A stretch of DNA of 64,000 bases from Citreicella sp. C3M06 (GCF_018860705.1 NZ_JAHKQA010000093.1:47695-111694), one strand, 5' to 3'. Positions 53,001 to 61,913 are shown, counted from the stretch's first letter. Numbers and translations are program-made. The notes: generated from the letters alone by a model not told the origin.

Positions 53001-54206
53001 TCAGGCCTGTTGTGGCAGTTTCCCTGCAACGAAAGGTCGATGCCGGACCATCAGCCAGAGCAGGCTGCAGGTGGTGCCGATGACAATCAGCAGGATGCCG
53101 TAGTTGCGGATCAGATCGTGGGAATTGGCCGACACGATCTGCACGCCTGCCGCCCCCATCAGGGTTCCGCTGAACTGGATCAGGGCCGCAGCCGATCCGG
53201 TATCCCTTGTTTGCTGATCCAGCAGCAGGTTCGCGCCCGGAACCCGCATGACGATCACTGAAATGGTGATCATCGCCGCCAGCGCTGCAAAGATCCACGG
53301 GGATTGCCCGCCAAGGAACAGCATCGCCGCCCCCCCGGAAAACACCACCGCAAAACAGGTCGTGATGATCGTCTGAACCGGAATGAACCGGGACAGCCGC
53401 AGGTACAGAACCGGCCCAAGCGTGGCGCAAGCGGCGTTGAAGGCGAAGATAAAGCTGAACGCCTGCTCTGACATGCCAAAACCGTCGATATAGACGTAGG
53501 CCGCGATCCCAAGGAAGGACAGCAGGCACATTGGCATCAGCGAGAACACCAGCAGCAGGTAGGCGAAACGCGGGTTCGCCAGCACCACGCCAAGGCGGTT
53601 CCATGATTTCAGCACCGGGGCGGTGGATCTCTCCACCATGGTTTCACGAAACAGCGCGACAAGCCCGCCCGCGAGGCACCCGAACACCGCCAGAACGACA
53701 AACATCGCCCGCCAGGTCGCCACCTTCAGCAGGAATGCCCCCAGAACCGGGGCGACCATCGGCGCAATGATCACCAGTGACATGACCGTCGCCATGACCT
53801 TTTCGCGTTCACGCCCGTCGAACAGATCCTTCACGATCGAAGTACCGACAACCGTGACCCCGCCGCCCGCAAGCCCTTGCAGGATGCGAAAGACAATCAG
53901 GCTTTCGACATTGAAGGCGAAGGCGCAGAGCAGGCTGGCCGAAATGTAGATCGCCAGCGCCGTGAACAGGATCGGCTTGCGCCCTGTCCGCTCGCTCAAC
54001 GGCCCCCAGAACAGCATGCCAATGGCAAACGAGACCATATATGCGCCAAGCGTCAGATTGATCATCGCGTGGCTGGTCGCAAAGATCTCTGCCATGCGCG
54101 GCAACGCCGGAAGATACAGGTCCATGGTCAAAGGGGGAAACGCCCCCAGAACGATCAGCAAAAGAAGTGTTCCGCGTTTGCCCAGTTTTGGCTGATCAAC
54201 GTTCAT
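53001..54206 (-). CDS. Bcr/CflA-type MFS drug efflux transporter
   Basis: The 401-residue inner membrane protein has 12 hydrophobic segments and the MFS loop motif GPLSERTGRKPILF between helices 2 and 3. The segments AFPPLTMDLYLPALPRMA and RILQGLAGGGVTVVGTSIVK are characteristic of the Bcr/CflA subfamily, which exports antibiotics and small peptides. I favour ATG 54206, which has AGGA upstream; ATG 54224 is also possible. It lies downstream of, and on the same strand as, the LysR gene. Confidence 0.9.
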   Translation of the reverse strand: MNVDQPKLGKRGTLLLLIVLGAFPPLTMDLYLPALPRMAEIFATSHAMINLTLGAYMVSFAIGMLFWGPLSERTGRKPILFTALAIYISASLLCAFAFNVESLIVFRILQGLAGGGVTVVGTSIVKDLFDGREREKVMATVMSLVIIAPMVAPVLGAFLLKVATWRAMFVVLAVFGCLAGGLVALFRETMVERSTAPVLKSWNRLGVVLANPRFAYLLLVFSLMPMCLLSFLGIAAYVYIDGFGMSEQAFSFIFAFNAACATLGPVLYLRLSRFIPVQTIITTCFAVVFSGGAAMLFLGGQSPWIFAALAAMITISVIVMRVPGANLLLDQQTRDTGSAAALIQFSGTLMGAAGVQIVSANSHDLIRNYGILLIVIGTTCSLLWLMVRHRPFVAGKLPQQA

Positions 54207-54544
54207 TTCAATACGTCCTGTCATGCATTGCCGGTTGTTCGGCGCGCTGTCGCCGGCCCTGTTTCCGGGGCTAGCGACGGCAAGGGTCTGTGCGGCGTCA
54301 CCCGCCTGACGATTTCAGTGTCACGCACCAGCCGGGCGTGATTTGTGATCCGGATCGCAACGCCCTGCGGGCCGAATCCCTTTGGGACATCGGCTGCCAC
54401 GCCGCCCCTAGAGCCGCTGGGTTGCGCAGCTGCGCCATGCACGTCAACCCATTGATCCTGCATGCCGCCCATGGCACGGCCAAAATTGACACAGGGGTGG
54501 CGCCTGCCCAAGATGATGGCTGCCACCCGCAATCAAAGCGGCAC
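54207..54544. other. Intergenic spacer between LysR and MFS genes
   Basis: Reading frames on both strands are open across most of these 338 bp, but neither has a clear ribosome site or a recognisable family pattern. They overlap one another in antisense, as expected for GC-rich DNA. The region should contain the MFS promoter. A degraded gene cannot be excluded. Confidence 0.3.
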
Positions 54545-55423
54545 TCAGCGCTGTTTTCCGGTTTCAGATGTCAGCCAGTCGATTGCCTCTTTCACGGCTC
54601 CCTTCGAAGCCATGTTTCGCGGTGACAGCAGGTAGAACCCCTGCGCGTCATTGGCAATAGCGTGCCCAAGCTCGATGAGCTTGGCGTCGTGAATTTCCCT
54701 CAGCACCAGAAAACGACTGACCAGCGCAACCCCTTGTCCGGACACGGCAGCATCGACCGCCAGCGCCGTCTGGCTGAGTTGCAGGCCGCGTTTGCTCTGA
54801 TCGGGCACGCCGATCTGGGCCAGCAGCTTGGGCCAGAGATCATGGCTGTCGTGTATCTTGGGCAAGCGCGACAGGATCTCCGGGTCGAGCGGCAGCGCCT
54901 GCCCCTTGACCAGTGTCGGCGCGGCGACTGCGATCACCTCTTGCCGAAACAGCAATGTCGCGTCGAGCGCGGCTCCGAACGGGGGTTTGCCCTGTCGGAT
55001 CGCCAGATCGATGCCATCGCTGTGAAAGCTGGAAACCCGTTCCGTCGCAAGGATGCGCAAATCAATATCCGGGTGCTTTTGCGCAAAATCCGGAAGGTTG
55101 GGGATCAGCCATTTGGCGGCAAAGGTCGGCGTGACGCTGATCAGAACCTTGCCCGGCTCTGGCTTTATCTGCGCCGTGGCAGCGCGTAATTCCTCGAACG
55201 CTGCGGAAATCCTGCCGTGGTAGCGCCGCCCCGCGGGCGTCAGGGCCAGACCTTTGGGCAGCCTGTCAAAAAGCATGGTGCCCAGATGCGCTTCGAGCTG
55301 GCGCACATGTTGCGCCACGGCGCCTTGCGTGACGCCCATCTCGTCGGCGGCCGCCCGGAAGCTGAGACGGCGCCCGGCGACATCAAAGGCACGCAGCCCG
55401 TTGAGAGGAGGAAGGTTCGGCAT
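54545..55423 (-). CDS. LysR-family regulator (GcvA-like)
   Basis: The 292-residue protein has the N-terminal LysR winged helix (LNGLRAFDVAGRRLSFRAAA, MGVTQGAVAQHVRQLEAHL) and an effector-binding domain with VLISVTPTFAAKWLIPNL, typical of GcvA/AmpR-like members. It is divergent from an SDR gene across 97 bp containing two inverted repeats. The one closest to its own start (CGATAG-N5-CTATCG at 55428-55444) fits autoregulation. Confidence 0.92.
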   Translation of the reverse strand: MPNLPPLNGLRAFDVAGRRLSFRAAADEMGVTQGAVAQHVRQLEAHLGTMLFDRLPKGLALTPAGRRYHGRISAAFEELRAATAQIKPEPGKVLISVTPTFAAKWLIPNLPDFAQKHPDIDLRILATERVSSFHSDGIDLAIRQGKPPFGAALDATLLFRQEVIAVAAPTLVKGQALPLDPEILSRLPKIHDSHDLWPKLLAQIGVPDQSKRGLQLSQTALAVDAAVSGQGVALVSRFLVLREIHDAKLIELGHAIANDAQGFYLLSPRNMASKGAVKEAIDWLTSETGKQR

Positions 55424-55427
55424 CTCT

Positions 55428-55444
55428 CGATAGTATTTCTATCG
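55428..55444. promoter_or_regulatory. Inverted repeat upstream of the LysR gene
   Basis: CGATAG and CTATCG face each other across 5 bp, starting only 4 bp upstream of the LysR start codon. The close position favours repression of the LysR gene by its own product. Confidence 0.5.
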
Positions 55445-55489
55445 CCAGAGGAGATCAATTCTCGTTCGCGCGGCACGTATATGTCGCCT

Positions 55490-55507
55490 ATCTCTGCTTC
55501 CAGAGAT
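55490..55507. promoter_or_regulatory. Inverted repeat upstream of the SDR gene
   Basis: ATCTCTG and CAGAGAT form 7-bp arms around 4 bp, 14 bp before the preferred SDR start. It may be an operator or an mRNA hairpin near the ribosome site. Confidence 0.4.
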
Positions 55508-55520
55508 GATGGAGATGGAC

Positions 55521-56225
55521 ATGTCAGTAGAAAAAGTAGCACTGGTGACGGCTGGTGGCAGCGGCATGGGCGCCGATGCCGCGCGCAGGCTTGCGGCGGA
55601 CGGGTTCAAGGTCGGGGTCCTGTCGTCCTCGGGCAAAGGCGAAGCGCTTGGCAAAGATCTCGGCGGCTTCGGCGTCACCGGCTCCAATCTGGACATCAGC
55701 GCCCTCACCGAACTGGTCGAGGGCGCGCAGAACCGCTGGGGCCGCGTGGATGTGCTGGTCAACTCGGCAGGCCATGGCCCCAAAGGCCCGGTGCTAGAGA
55801 TCAGCGACGAAGACTGGCACCGGGGCATGGAAACCTATCTGCTGAACGTGATCCGCCCGACCCGTCTGGTCACGCCGCTGATGCAAGAGCAGAACGGCGG
55901 CGCGATCATCAACATCTCGACCTTCGCGGCCTTTGAACCTGACCCGTTGTTCCCGACATCCGGCGTATTTCGGGCCGGGCTGGCGGCTTTCACCAAGCTT
56001 TATGCCGACAAATACGCCGCGCAGAACATCCGCATGAACAATGTCCTGCCCGGCTTCATCGACAGCCTGCCCGAAACCGAGGACCGCAAGGCGCGCATTC
56101 CGATGGGGCGCTATGGTCACGCCAGCGAAGTCTCGTCGCTGATCGCCTTTCTTGCATCCGACGGTGCTGGCTACATGACGGGCCAGAACCTGCGCGTTGA
56201 TGGAGGGCTGACCCGTGCCGTTTGA
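55521..56225 (+). CDS. SDR-family oxidoreductase lacking the YxxxK motif
   Basis: The 234-residue protein has the cofactor motif ALVTAGGSGMGADAARRLA, NSAGHGPKG (NNAG-type) and the typical C-terminal FLASDGAGYMTGQNLRVDGG. In place of the YxxxK catalytic pair the sequence reads FPTSGVFRAGLAAFTKL, so both Tyr and Lys are missing, while the Ser region (NISTFAAF) is kept. This resembles an SDR branch with an xSxxxR-type pattern whose chemistry I cannot assign. GGAG lies 7 bases before ATG 55521. It overlaps the next gene by 11 bp. Confidence 0.85.
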   Translation: MSVEKVALVTAGGSGMGADAARRLAADGFKVGVLSSSGKGEALGKDLGGFGVTGSNLDISALTELVEGAQNRWGRVDVLVNSAGHGPKGPVLEISDEDWHRGMETYLLNVIRPTRLVTPLMQEQNGGAIINISTFAAFEPDPLFPTSGVFRAGLAAFTKLYADKYAAQNIRMNNVLPGFIDSLPETEDRKARIPMGRYGHASEVSSLIAFLASDGAGYMTGQNLRVDGGLTRAV

Positions 56226-56466
56226 TGCCGTGGCGGCGATACCATCGCGCGAACGCATGGTGTTCGCAGTCAAATGGGGCGCGTCGGTGCTTCAGATCCT
56301 CGGCTACGCAGCGACAGGGTTCGGCTGGACCCCGTGGAACCTGTATTTCTTCATTGTCGGTGTGCTTGGCTGGTTTGCGGTCGGGGTATTGTGGAAGGAC
56401 AACGCCTTGATGCTGGTCCATATCGTCGCCTTGGGCGGTATGATTGCGGGCATGGCGAGCGGTTGA
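56215..56466 (+). CDS. Small membrane protein (DUF6552-like)
   Basis: The 83-residue product begins with GTG overlapping the SDR stop by 11 bp. It has two or three hydrophobic helices: WGASVLQILGYAATGFGWT, YFFIVGVLGWFAVGVLW and LVHIVALGGMIAGMASG. The pattern resembles DUF6552, a family of unknown function. Translational coupling to the SDR gene suggests a joint role. Confidence 0.7.
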   Translation: MPFDAVAAIPSRERMVFAVKWGASVLQILGYAATGFGWTPWNLYFFIVGVLGWFAVGVLWKDNALMLVHIVALGGMIAGMASG

Positions 56467-56582
56467 GGCAAACCGATGCTACGGCCCGACGGGCGCTGCC
56501 GCCTTGGCCCCTGCCGACTGCCAACGGTGTCAGCGTTTCACATATCGTGCGGCTTAAGCCCCCCGGAAATGAGACGGATGTG

Positions 56583-57473
56583 TCACCCCATGCCGACCGA
56601 CAGATGCTGCGCGTGGCTCCATTGCCTTGGGGATTGCCCGTACAGGCGTTTGAATTCCCGACTGAACTGCGAAGGGCTTACATAGCCGACATCCAGCGCC
56701 GCCTCGCTCACACTCATGCCAGCGGCGATCTTCATGGCGGCCTTGTTCAGCCGCATGGATTTGACGAACTGGATCGGCGACATGGTGGTGGCCTGCTTGA
56801 ACTTGCGGTGAAGCACCGCGCGGCTCATGCCGACCTGCACGGCCATGTCATCGATGGTGACAGGCTCGTTCAGCCGCGTGGACAGGTAGGCGATCGCCCG
56901 CGCCACTTCGTTGCCGACGCCATAGGCGCGCCGCGCCGACCGTCCCGCCTCGCCCGTCAGGACGGCGTAGCAGAGTTCCCGTAGCCGCCCAGCGCCCAGC
57001 ACCGCCAGATCAGTCGGTGTTTCAAGCTGCAAGAGCCGCAGCAGCGCCTCGGTAAAGGCGTCGTCCCACTGCGCAAGAGCAAATCCCTGCGGCAGCGCCC
57101 CACCCTCTGGCCTGCGGATCGCCCCGGACGCGCTTTCCATCTCGATGGCCATTTCGGTCATGACGCGCGCATCCAGCGCGATATAGACCCCGAGCAGCGG
57201 ATTATCGGCTGAGGCTTGCGGGATGCCCGCCTCGATTGGCATCGACATCGGGCAACACATGTACCGGCTGGCATCGTAGACATGCGAATTGCCATCCAGA
57301 ATGGCTTCCTTGACGCCGCCAAGGATCGCCACGACGCAGGGCTCGACCACCGCCGGAGCGCAGCGCATCGGCTCGCTATAGCGGAAAAGCTGCACGCCTT
57401 TCACCCCGGTTTCCACCATGCCATCGCCGCTGATCCGGGCTTGGACGATTTGCGTGATCTGATGCTTGCTCAT
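56583..57473 (-). CDS. AraC-family regulator with AraC_N domain
   Basis: The 296-residue protein has an N-terminal effector domain of the type found with PF06719 (FRYSEPMRCAPAVVEPCVVA, YMCCPMSMPIEAGIP) and a C-terminal double helix-turn-helix (VTIDDMAVQVGMSRAVLHRKFKQAT, DVGYVSPSQFSREFKRLYG). The start at 57473 is preferred because the upstream extension is not protein-like. It is divergent from an SDR gene, its likely target. Confidence 0.92.
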   Translation of the reverse strand: MSKHQITQIVQARISGDGMVETGVKGVQLFRYSEPMRCAPAVVEPCVVAILGGVKEAILDGNSHVYDASRYMCCPMSMPIEAGIPQASADNPLLGVYIALDARVMTEMAIEMESASGAIRRPEGGALPQGFALAQWDDAFTEALLRLLQLETPTDLAVLGAGRLRELCYAVLTGEAGRSARRAYGVGNEVARAIAYLSTRLNEPVTIDDMAVQVGMSRAVLHRKFKQATTMSPIQFVKSMRLNKAAMKIAAGMSVSEAALDVGYVSPSQFSREFKRLYGQSPRQWSHAQHLSVGMG

Positions 57474-57638
57474 GGCGCCCACCAAGCACCGGAAAAAGCG
57501 ACATTGCAACAGGGACGATACAATCAGGCAAGTATACGCGAGGATCGCGCCTATTTCCGCCCCTGCCAACTATCTATCTGTCAGGTCAAGACGAAGGGCG
57601 ACCCTTCGCACAGCCACATTTTTAGAAGGACCCACGAC

Positions 57639-58586
57639 ATGGCAGATACCACATTCGGACCGAAAGGCTGGACGCCCGAGCGCCTCGGCCCGCAGGCAGG
57701 CAAGACCTATCTCATCACCGGCGCCAATGCCGGAGCCGGGTTTCAGGCGGCGCGGATTCTTCTGTCGAAGGGGGCGCGGATCGTGATGCTGAACCGCAGC
57801 GCCGAGCGATCGACTGCGGCCATCGCCAAGCTGAAACAAGACTTCGGCGCCGGGGCCGAGGTGAGCTTTGTGCGCATGGACCTGTCCGATCTTGCCAGCG
57901 TGCGCGCGGCGGCGACAGAGCTGCTCAACACCGTGCCGCGGATCGACGCGCTGATCTGCAACGCCGCCATTGCGCAGGTGCCGACGCGGAAACTGACCGT
58001 GGACGGTTTTGAAAGCCAGCTTGGCACCAACCATTACGGCCATTTCTTGCTGTGCGGGATGCTGTTCGATCGCATCGAAGACTCGAAAGGTCGGATCGTG
58101 GTCGTGGCCAGCCTTGGCTACAAGATGGGGCTGCGGACGATCCGCTTCGATGACATGAACTGGGACAAGGGTTACAGCGCCAATCCTGCCTACAGCCAGA
58201 GCAAGCTGGCGCAGATGATGTTTGCCTACGAGTTGCAGGACCGGGTAAAATCCGCCGGCAAACACGTCGATATCCACGTCTGCCACCCCGGTTCGTCGGC
58301 GACCTCGTTGATCAGCACCAGCGGTGGGCTGATGACGCGGGTCACCTGGTGGCTGATGACCAAGACGCCCCTGGTGCAAAGCGCCGAACAGGGTGCCTAT
58401 CCCGAAGTCATGTGCGCAACCGAAACCGGGCTGGAACAGCGCGCGCTGTATGGCCCCACGGGCCGTATGGGATTCACGGGCCCGGTCGGCAAAGCCCCGC
58501 TGGAACCCTACGCCCATGACAAGCCCGTCATGGTCAGGCTATGGGAGCGCTCGGAACAGGACACCGGGTTCAACTGGAACCTGTAA
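57639..58586 (+). CDS. SDR-family oxidoreductase (retinol dehydrogenase-like)
   Basis: The 315-residue protein has LITGANAGAGFQ (26-37), CNAAIAQVP in place of NNAG, and the catalytic YSQSK with Tyr185 and Lys189. The layout resembles WWOX/retinol dehydrogenase-like bacterial members that act on hydrophobic carbonyl compounds. AGAAGGA precedes ATG 57639. It is divergent from the AraC gene and is followed by a membrane protein gene 79 bp later, which may be co-transcribed. Confidence 0.9.
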   Translation: MADTTFGPKGWTPERLGPQAGKTYLITGANAGAGFQAARILLSKGARIVMLNRSAERSTAAIAKLKQDFGAGAEVSFVRMDLSDLASVRAAATELLNTVPRIDALICNAAIAQVPTRKLTVDGFESQLGTNHYGHFLLCGMLFDRIEDSKGRIVVVASLGYKMGLRTIRFDDMNWDKGYSANPAYSQSKLAQMMFAYELQDRVKSAGKHVDIHVCHPGSSATSLISTSGGLMTRVTWWLMTKTPLVQSAEQGAYPEVMCATETGLEQRALYGPTGRMGFTGPVGKAPLEPYAHDKPVMVRLWERSEQDTGFNWNL

Positions 58587-58665
58587 GGCTGTCATGACCG
58601 GGCAAAGACGGGGCCAAGCGTCGCCCATCATCCCCAGCGCCACACCTGCTGAAGAGAGGAAACCC

Positions 58666-59172
58666 ATGGATATCTTGAAAACAGCGACGGACTGGACAAA
58701 GGCCGAGACACTCTCTTCCGTTGTCTTCATCCTTTTCGGCCTGTCCTTTCTTCTGGCAAGCTGGGGGTTCTGGCACTGGGGAAAAACCGATGTGGCCAAA
58801 GCCTATGTCATCCCGATGCTGGTTGCGGGCGGGCTGCTGCTGATCCTCGGGCTTGGGCTGTTCATCCCCAACCAAGCCCGGCTGACCAGCGTTCCACTGG
58901 CCCACAGCACCGACGCCTCGGGCTTCATCGCATCCGAGATCGCCCGCGCCGACAAGGTGTTGAACGATTACCGCATCGCCGTTTTCAGGGTATTTCCGCT
59001 GATCATCGCGCTTTGCGCGCTGTTGATCCCCGTCCTGACGTTTGCGCACTGGCGGGCGAGCCTCATCACGACCATCGCCATGCTGGCGATCATCCTGATC
59101 GTCGACACCAACGCCAACGCAAGACTGGAAGCCTACAAAGCGCAGCTGTCCCTCGCCGCCCGATCAGGGTGA
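58666..59172 (+). CDS. Membrane protein of unknown function
   Basis: The 168-residue product has four predicted helices: VVFILFGLSFLLASWGFWHW, VIPMLVAGGLLLILGLGLFI, VFPLIIALCALLIPVLTFA and LITTIAMLAIILIVDTNA, with a hydrophilic loop of about 40 residues in between. The strong GAGAGGAAA site before ATG 58666 supports translation. I do not recognise the family. Confidence 0.75.
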   Translation: MDILKTATDWTKAETLSSVVFILFGLSFLLASWGFWHWGKTDVAKAYVIPMLVAGGLLLILGLGLFIPNQARLTSVPLAHSTDASGFIASEIARADKVLNDYRIAVFRVFPLIIALCALLIPVLTFAHWRASLITTIAMLAIILIVDTNANARLEAYKAQLSLAARSG

Positions 59173-59489
59173 TGGGACCGACGATGCAAGAACCGCAAGG
59201 ATGCGCGATCAGAGCGTTTCGCGGACTGAGATGTTTAGGCAGGCGCTCGGCAAGCCTCTGAGATCTTGTGCCCCCTGCCCTTTTGCGGCCAATCAACTGC
59301 CAGAGATGGGAAAGCGTACCCTGTTCCGGGCGCGGCCTTCGCCCCCTGCGCGGCGGCACTTCTGACGGCTCATCGCGCACCGCCCAGACCTGTTCCTTAC
59401 CCCTCGGGATTACCATTTGCCGGAAACGATGCCGGACTGCGGGGCGAGGACATGGCGCGGCGTCGCCCCCCTCTGCGCGTGCAATCGCG
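59173..59489. other. Intergenic region between membrane protein and MDR reductase genes
   Basis: No reliable gene is visible. Open stretches occur on both strands but lack start sites and family resemblance; a minus-strand frame continues in antisense under the MDR gene. I see no clear terminator. Confidence 0.3.
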
Positions 59490-60560
59490 TTAGCCCGTGA
59501 TCTCGATGCCGATCTTGCCCATGTGGGTTTTCCCGAGAAACGCCTCCTGCGCCGCCCGCATCTCGCGCAGCGGGTAGGTATCGGCAAGGATGGGCCGGAT
59601 TTCGCCGCGTTCGATATAGTCCACGAGATCGGTGAAGACCTCCGGCGCCTGCCGGGTACTGCCGACCAGCGTCAGATCCTTGAGGTAGAACGTGCGCAGG
59701 TCCAGCTCGACAATCGGCCCTGCGATCGCCCCCGACGCCGCGTAGCGCCCGCCAACCGCCAGCGCGTCAAGCAGCGCAGGCCAGCGCGGGCCGCCAACGA
59801 GGTCCAGCACGACATCGAAGGCCTCGGCAGGCAAGGCACCATCCCGGCTGAGAACGACATCGGCACCGAGCGCCTCAAGCGCCGATGCCTTGCCCGGGCT
59901 GGTCACCGCCGTCACATGGGCACCGCGCCGCTTGGCAAGCTGCACCGCCGCCGAACCGACCCCGCCAGACGCGCCGGTGATCAGCACCCGCTCGGCCGTC
60001 AGCTCTGCCCGCTGGATCATGCCCTCGGCGGTCGAGAAGGCGCAGGGAAACGACGCCAGTTCGACATCCGACAGCGGGCTGTCGATGCGCAATGCATGAG
60101 CGCTGTCCACCGTGGTGAATTGCGCGAACCCACCGTCGCGCTCTGAGCCGAAAGTCACCAGCGCCTTTGCGTCCCCGCCCGCAGGCCGGTGCATCGGACG
60201 CACCAGCACTCGCGCGCCGATGCGAGCCTTGTCCACCGCCTCGCCCACCGCGACGATCTTGCCGCAGCAATCGGCGCCCTGAATGCGCGGAAAGCTGAGC
60301 GCGCCGGACCATGCGCCATCGGCATCCGAGGCTCCGTCATAGCCCGTGGTCCCGGCAGCGTTGGTATCGCCGCGCACCGCCTTGGAATACCAGCCGGTGC
60401 GGGTGTTCACATCGGTATTGTTGAGCGCTGAAGCGCCGACCCGGATCAGCACCTCGCCCACGCCGGGGCGCGGCACCGGCACGTCTTCGCGCCACTCAAG
60501 CTTGTCGAGGCCACCATGGCCGGTCAGAACCATCGCCTTCATCGTGTTGGGGAGTGTCAT
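59490..60560 (-). CDS. Zinc-binding-type dehydrogenase / quinone reductase (MDR)
   Basis: The 356-residue protein has the MDR layout: a GroES-like N-terminal domain (PVPRPGVGEVLIRVGASALN, GADCCGKIVAVGEAV) and a Rossmann domain with VLITGASGGVGSAAVQLAK. The structural four-Cys zinc site of alcohol dehydrogenases is absent, so it is closer to NADPH:quinone reductases. It is divergent from a TetR gene, with two 18-bp inverted repeats between them. Confidence 0.9.
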   Translation of the reverse strand: MTLPNTMKAMVLTGHGGLDKLEWREDVPVPRPGVGEVLIRVGASALNNTDVNTRTGWYSKAVRGDTNAAGTTGYDGASDADGAWSGALSFPRIQGADCCGKIVAVGEAVDKARIGARVLVRPMHRPAGGDAKALVTFGSERDGGFAQFTTVDSAHALRIDSPLSDVELASFPCAFSTAEGMIQRAELTAERVLITGASGGVGSAAVQLAKRRGAHVTAVTSPGKASALEALGADVVLSRDGALPAEAFDVVLDLVGGPRWPALLDALAVGGRYAASGAIAGPIVELDLRTFYLKDLTLVGSTRQAPEVFTDLVDYIERGEIRPILADTYPLREMRAAQEAFLGKTHMGKIGIEITG

Positions 60561-60576
60561 GGCATCGCTCCGTCAG

Positions 60577-60620
60577 GTAGAATGTTTACTCTACTTGCGT
60601 GGGTAGAGAGATCACTCTAC
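60577..60620. promoter_or_regulatory. Two tandem 18-bp operators between MDR and TetR genes
   Basis: Both sites start GTAGA and end TCTAC (60577-60594 and 60603-60620), with centres 26 bp apart. The second is palindromic except for one position pair. Both lie within the 70-bp divergent gap, so binding by the adjacent TetR protein could control both genes. Confidence 0.65.
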
Positions 60621-60630
60621 ACCGTCAAGC

Positions 60631-61152
60631 ATGACCGATACGATGATCAAGATTGCCGCCGGGCTCGAGCGCGCCTTTGCCGCCCGGGGGTTTGCCGAAC
60701 CCAGCGTCGAGCATCTGCGCGACGCGGCGGGCGTCAGCCTGCGCACGCTTTACAAATACCTGCCATCGCGCGCCGACATGGTGCTGGCGGCGCTGGAACA
60801 TCGCCACACCCGTTACCTCGCGCGGCTGTTCGACGATCTGCCAGAGGCGCCAGACGCGGCACTGGATGCGCTGATCGACCGTATCGGGGCGTGGATGGCG
60901 CGCGAAACCTCGCATGGCTGCCTGTTTCACGGCGCTGTGGCGGCCGATCCGGGCAGCTCCCGACTGCGCGAGATGCTCCAGCGCCACAAGGGCGAGGTGG
61001 CTCATCGCGCCGCCGCCGCGACCGGTCTGCCCGGGCATGAGACCGAGCTGCTGATCATTATGGAGGGCCTCACACAAACTTGGTCGCTACAAGGCGACGC
61101 GGTGACCGGCGCGAAGCGGTTGGCGCACAGCCTGCGCAGGCGTGACGGTTAA
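60631..61152 (+). CDS. TetR-family regulator
   Basis: The 173-residue protein has a TetR helix-turn-helix near residues 25-45 (EHLRDAAGVSLRTLYKYLPS) and a short C-terminal ligand domain with HGCLFHGAVAADPGSSRLRE. It is divergent from the MDR dehydrogenase gene, and tandem operators end 10 bp before its start. It probably represses both genes until a reactive carbonyl, quinone or similar ligand binds. Confidence 0.9.
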   Translation: MTDTMIKIAAGLERAFAARGFAEPSVEHLRDAAGVSLRTLYKYLPSRADMVLAALEHRHTRYLARLFDDLPEAPDAALDALIDRIGAWMARETSHGCLFHGAVAADPGSSRLREMLQRHKGEVAHRAAAATGLPGHETELLIIMEGLTQTWSLQGDAVTGAKRLAHSLRRRDG

Positions 61153-61253
61153 GGGCTTGGCCAAACTGCAAACGGTCTGGGCGCGTCGAACGACAGCTGA
61201 CGCGCCATGACGCGGCTTCGCCGCTGAAGGACGATCCGCGCGATGGGCAACCG

Positions 61254-61835
61254 TCAGCCGGTTGATCGGATGATTTCCCCCCATTCCGTCGGCACGTTCG
61301 CGGTAAGCCGGGCGATGACCCTGCTCATGGTTTCGGCATCGGGGGTACATCCCGCCTCGGTCCAATGCAGAAGCACCGCAGCAACGGCCCCCGCATAGAA
61401 GCTCGCGACAAAGCCCTGAAGATCTGCCGGAACATGTTCAAGCGGATCATTGGGGGCATCACTGCGCAAGGCGACAAGCTGCGCGCGCATGGACGCCAGC
61501 GCATCTTGCCCCGCCTCTCCGCTCAGGATTGCGCGCGAGATATGGGGCTGCGCGGCGACGCGCTCGCAGGCAACAAGGGCGACCTGTTGCATCCAGTCTG
61601 CCTCGTTTCCTTCGCTGGAACGGGCGAGCTCGATCTGTTCGGCCATGCCAAACTGCATGCGTGCGTCGACCATGGCCCCGATGCTGTCGAAATGCCTGTA
61701 CAGGGTCTGCCGACCAACGTTCGCACGTTTGGCAAGGGCGCTGACGCTGATCTCGCCAAAAGGCATTTCGGCAAGCAGCTCATCCAGCGCAGAAAACAGT
61801 GCCTGCCGGGTTCGTTCGACGCGCGGATCTGTCAT
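61254..61835 (-). CDS. TetR-family regulator
   Basis: The 193-residue protein has the TetR motif SVSALAKRANVGRQTLYRHFDS and a C-terminal domain with a predicted ligand pocket (GFVASFYAGAVAAVLLHWTE). CAGGAG precedes the ATG at 61835. A 16-bp palindrome 41 bp upstream overlaps a rightward promoter, so it may repress the flavoprotein gene on its right as well as itself. Confidence 0.9.
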   Translation of the reverse strand: MTDPRVERTRQALFSALDELLAEMPFGEISVSALAKRANVGRQTLYRHFDSIGAMVDARMQFGMAEQIELARSSEGNEADWMQQVALVACERVAAQPHISRAILSGEAGQDALASMRAQLVALRSDAPNDPLEHVPADLQGFVASFYAGAVAAVLLHWTEAGCTPDAETMSRVIARLTANVPTEWGEIIRSTG

Positions 61836-61876
61836 GGGGCTCCTGACCAATGCTGGCTGTTCGAAAACCCTACCAA

Positions 61877-61892
61877 TGGAACACTTGTTCCA
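61877..61892. promoter_or_regulatory. TetR-type operator TGGAACA-CT-TGTTCCA
   Basis: Seven-bp perfect arms flank a 2-bp centre. The site lies 41 bp upstream of the leftward TetR gene and overlaps the -35 of the rightward promoter described at 61885-61913. Confidence 0.65.
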
Positions 61893-61913
61893 CAAGTTGC
61901 GTCACACTATATA
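61885..61913 (+). promoter_or_regulatory. Candidate rightward promoter TTGTTC-N17-TATATA
   Basis: TTGTTC at 61885-61890 and TATATA at 61908-61913 are separated by 17 bp, a good sigma-70 layout. The -35 is inside the TetR-type operator. Transcription would reach 62010 and 62385. Confidence 0.55.

Noticed and set aside
54221..54532. Minus-strand ORF of 103 codons between the LysR and MFS genes
   Set aside because: No ribosome site, no family resemblance, and an overlapping plus-strand frame of equal quality; kept only as an intergenic note.
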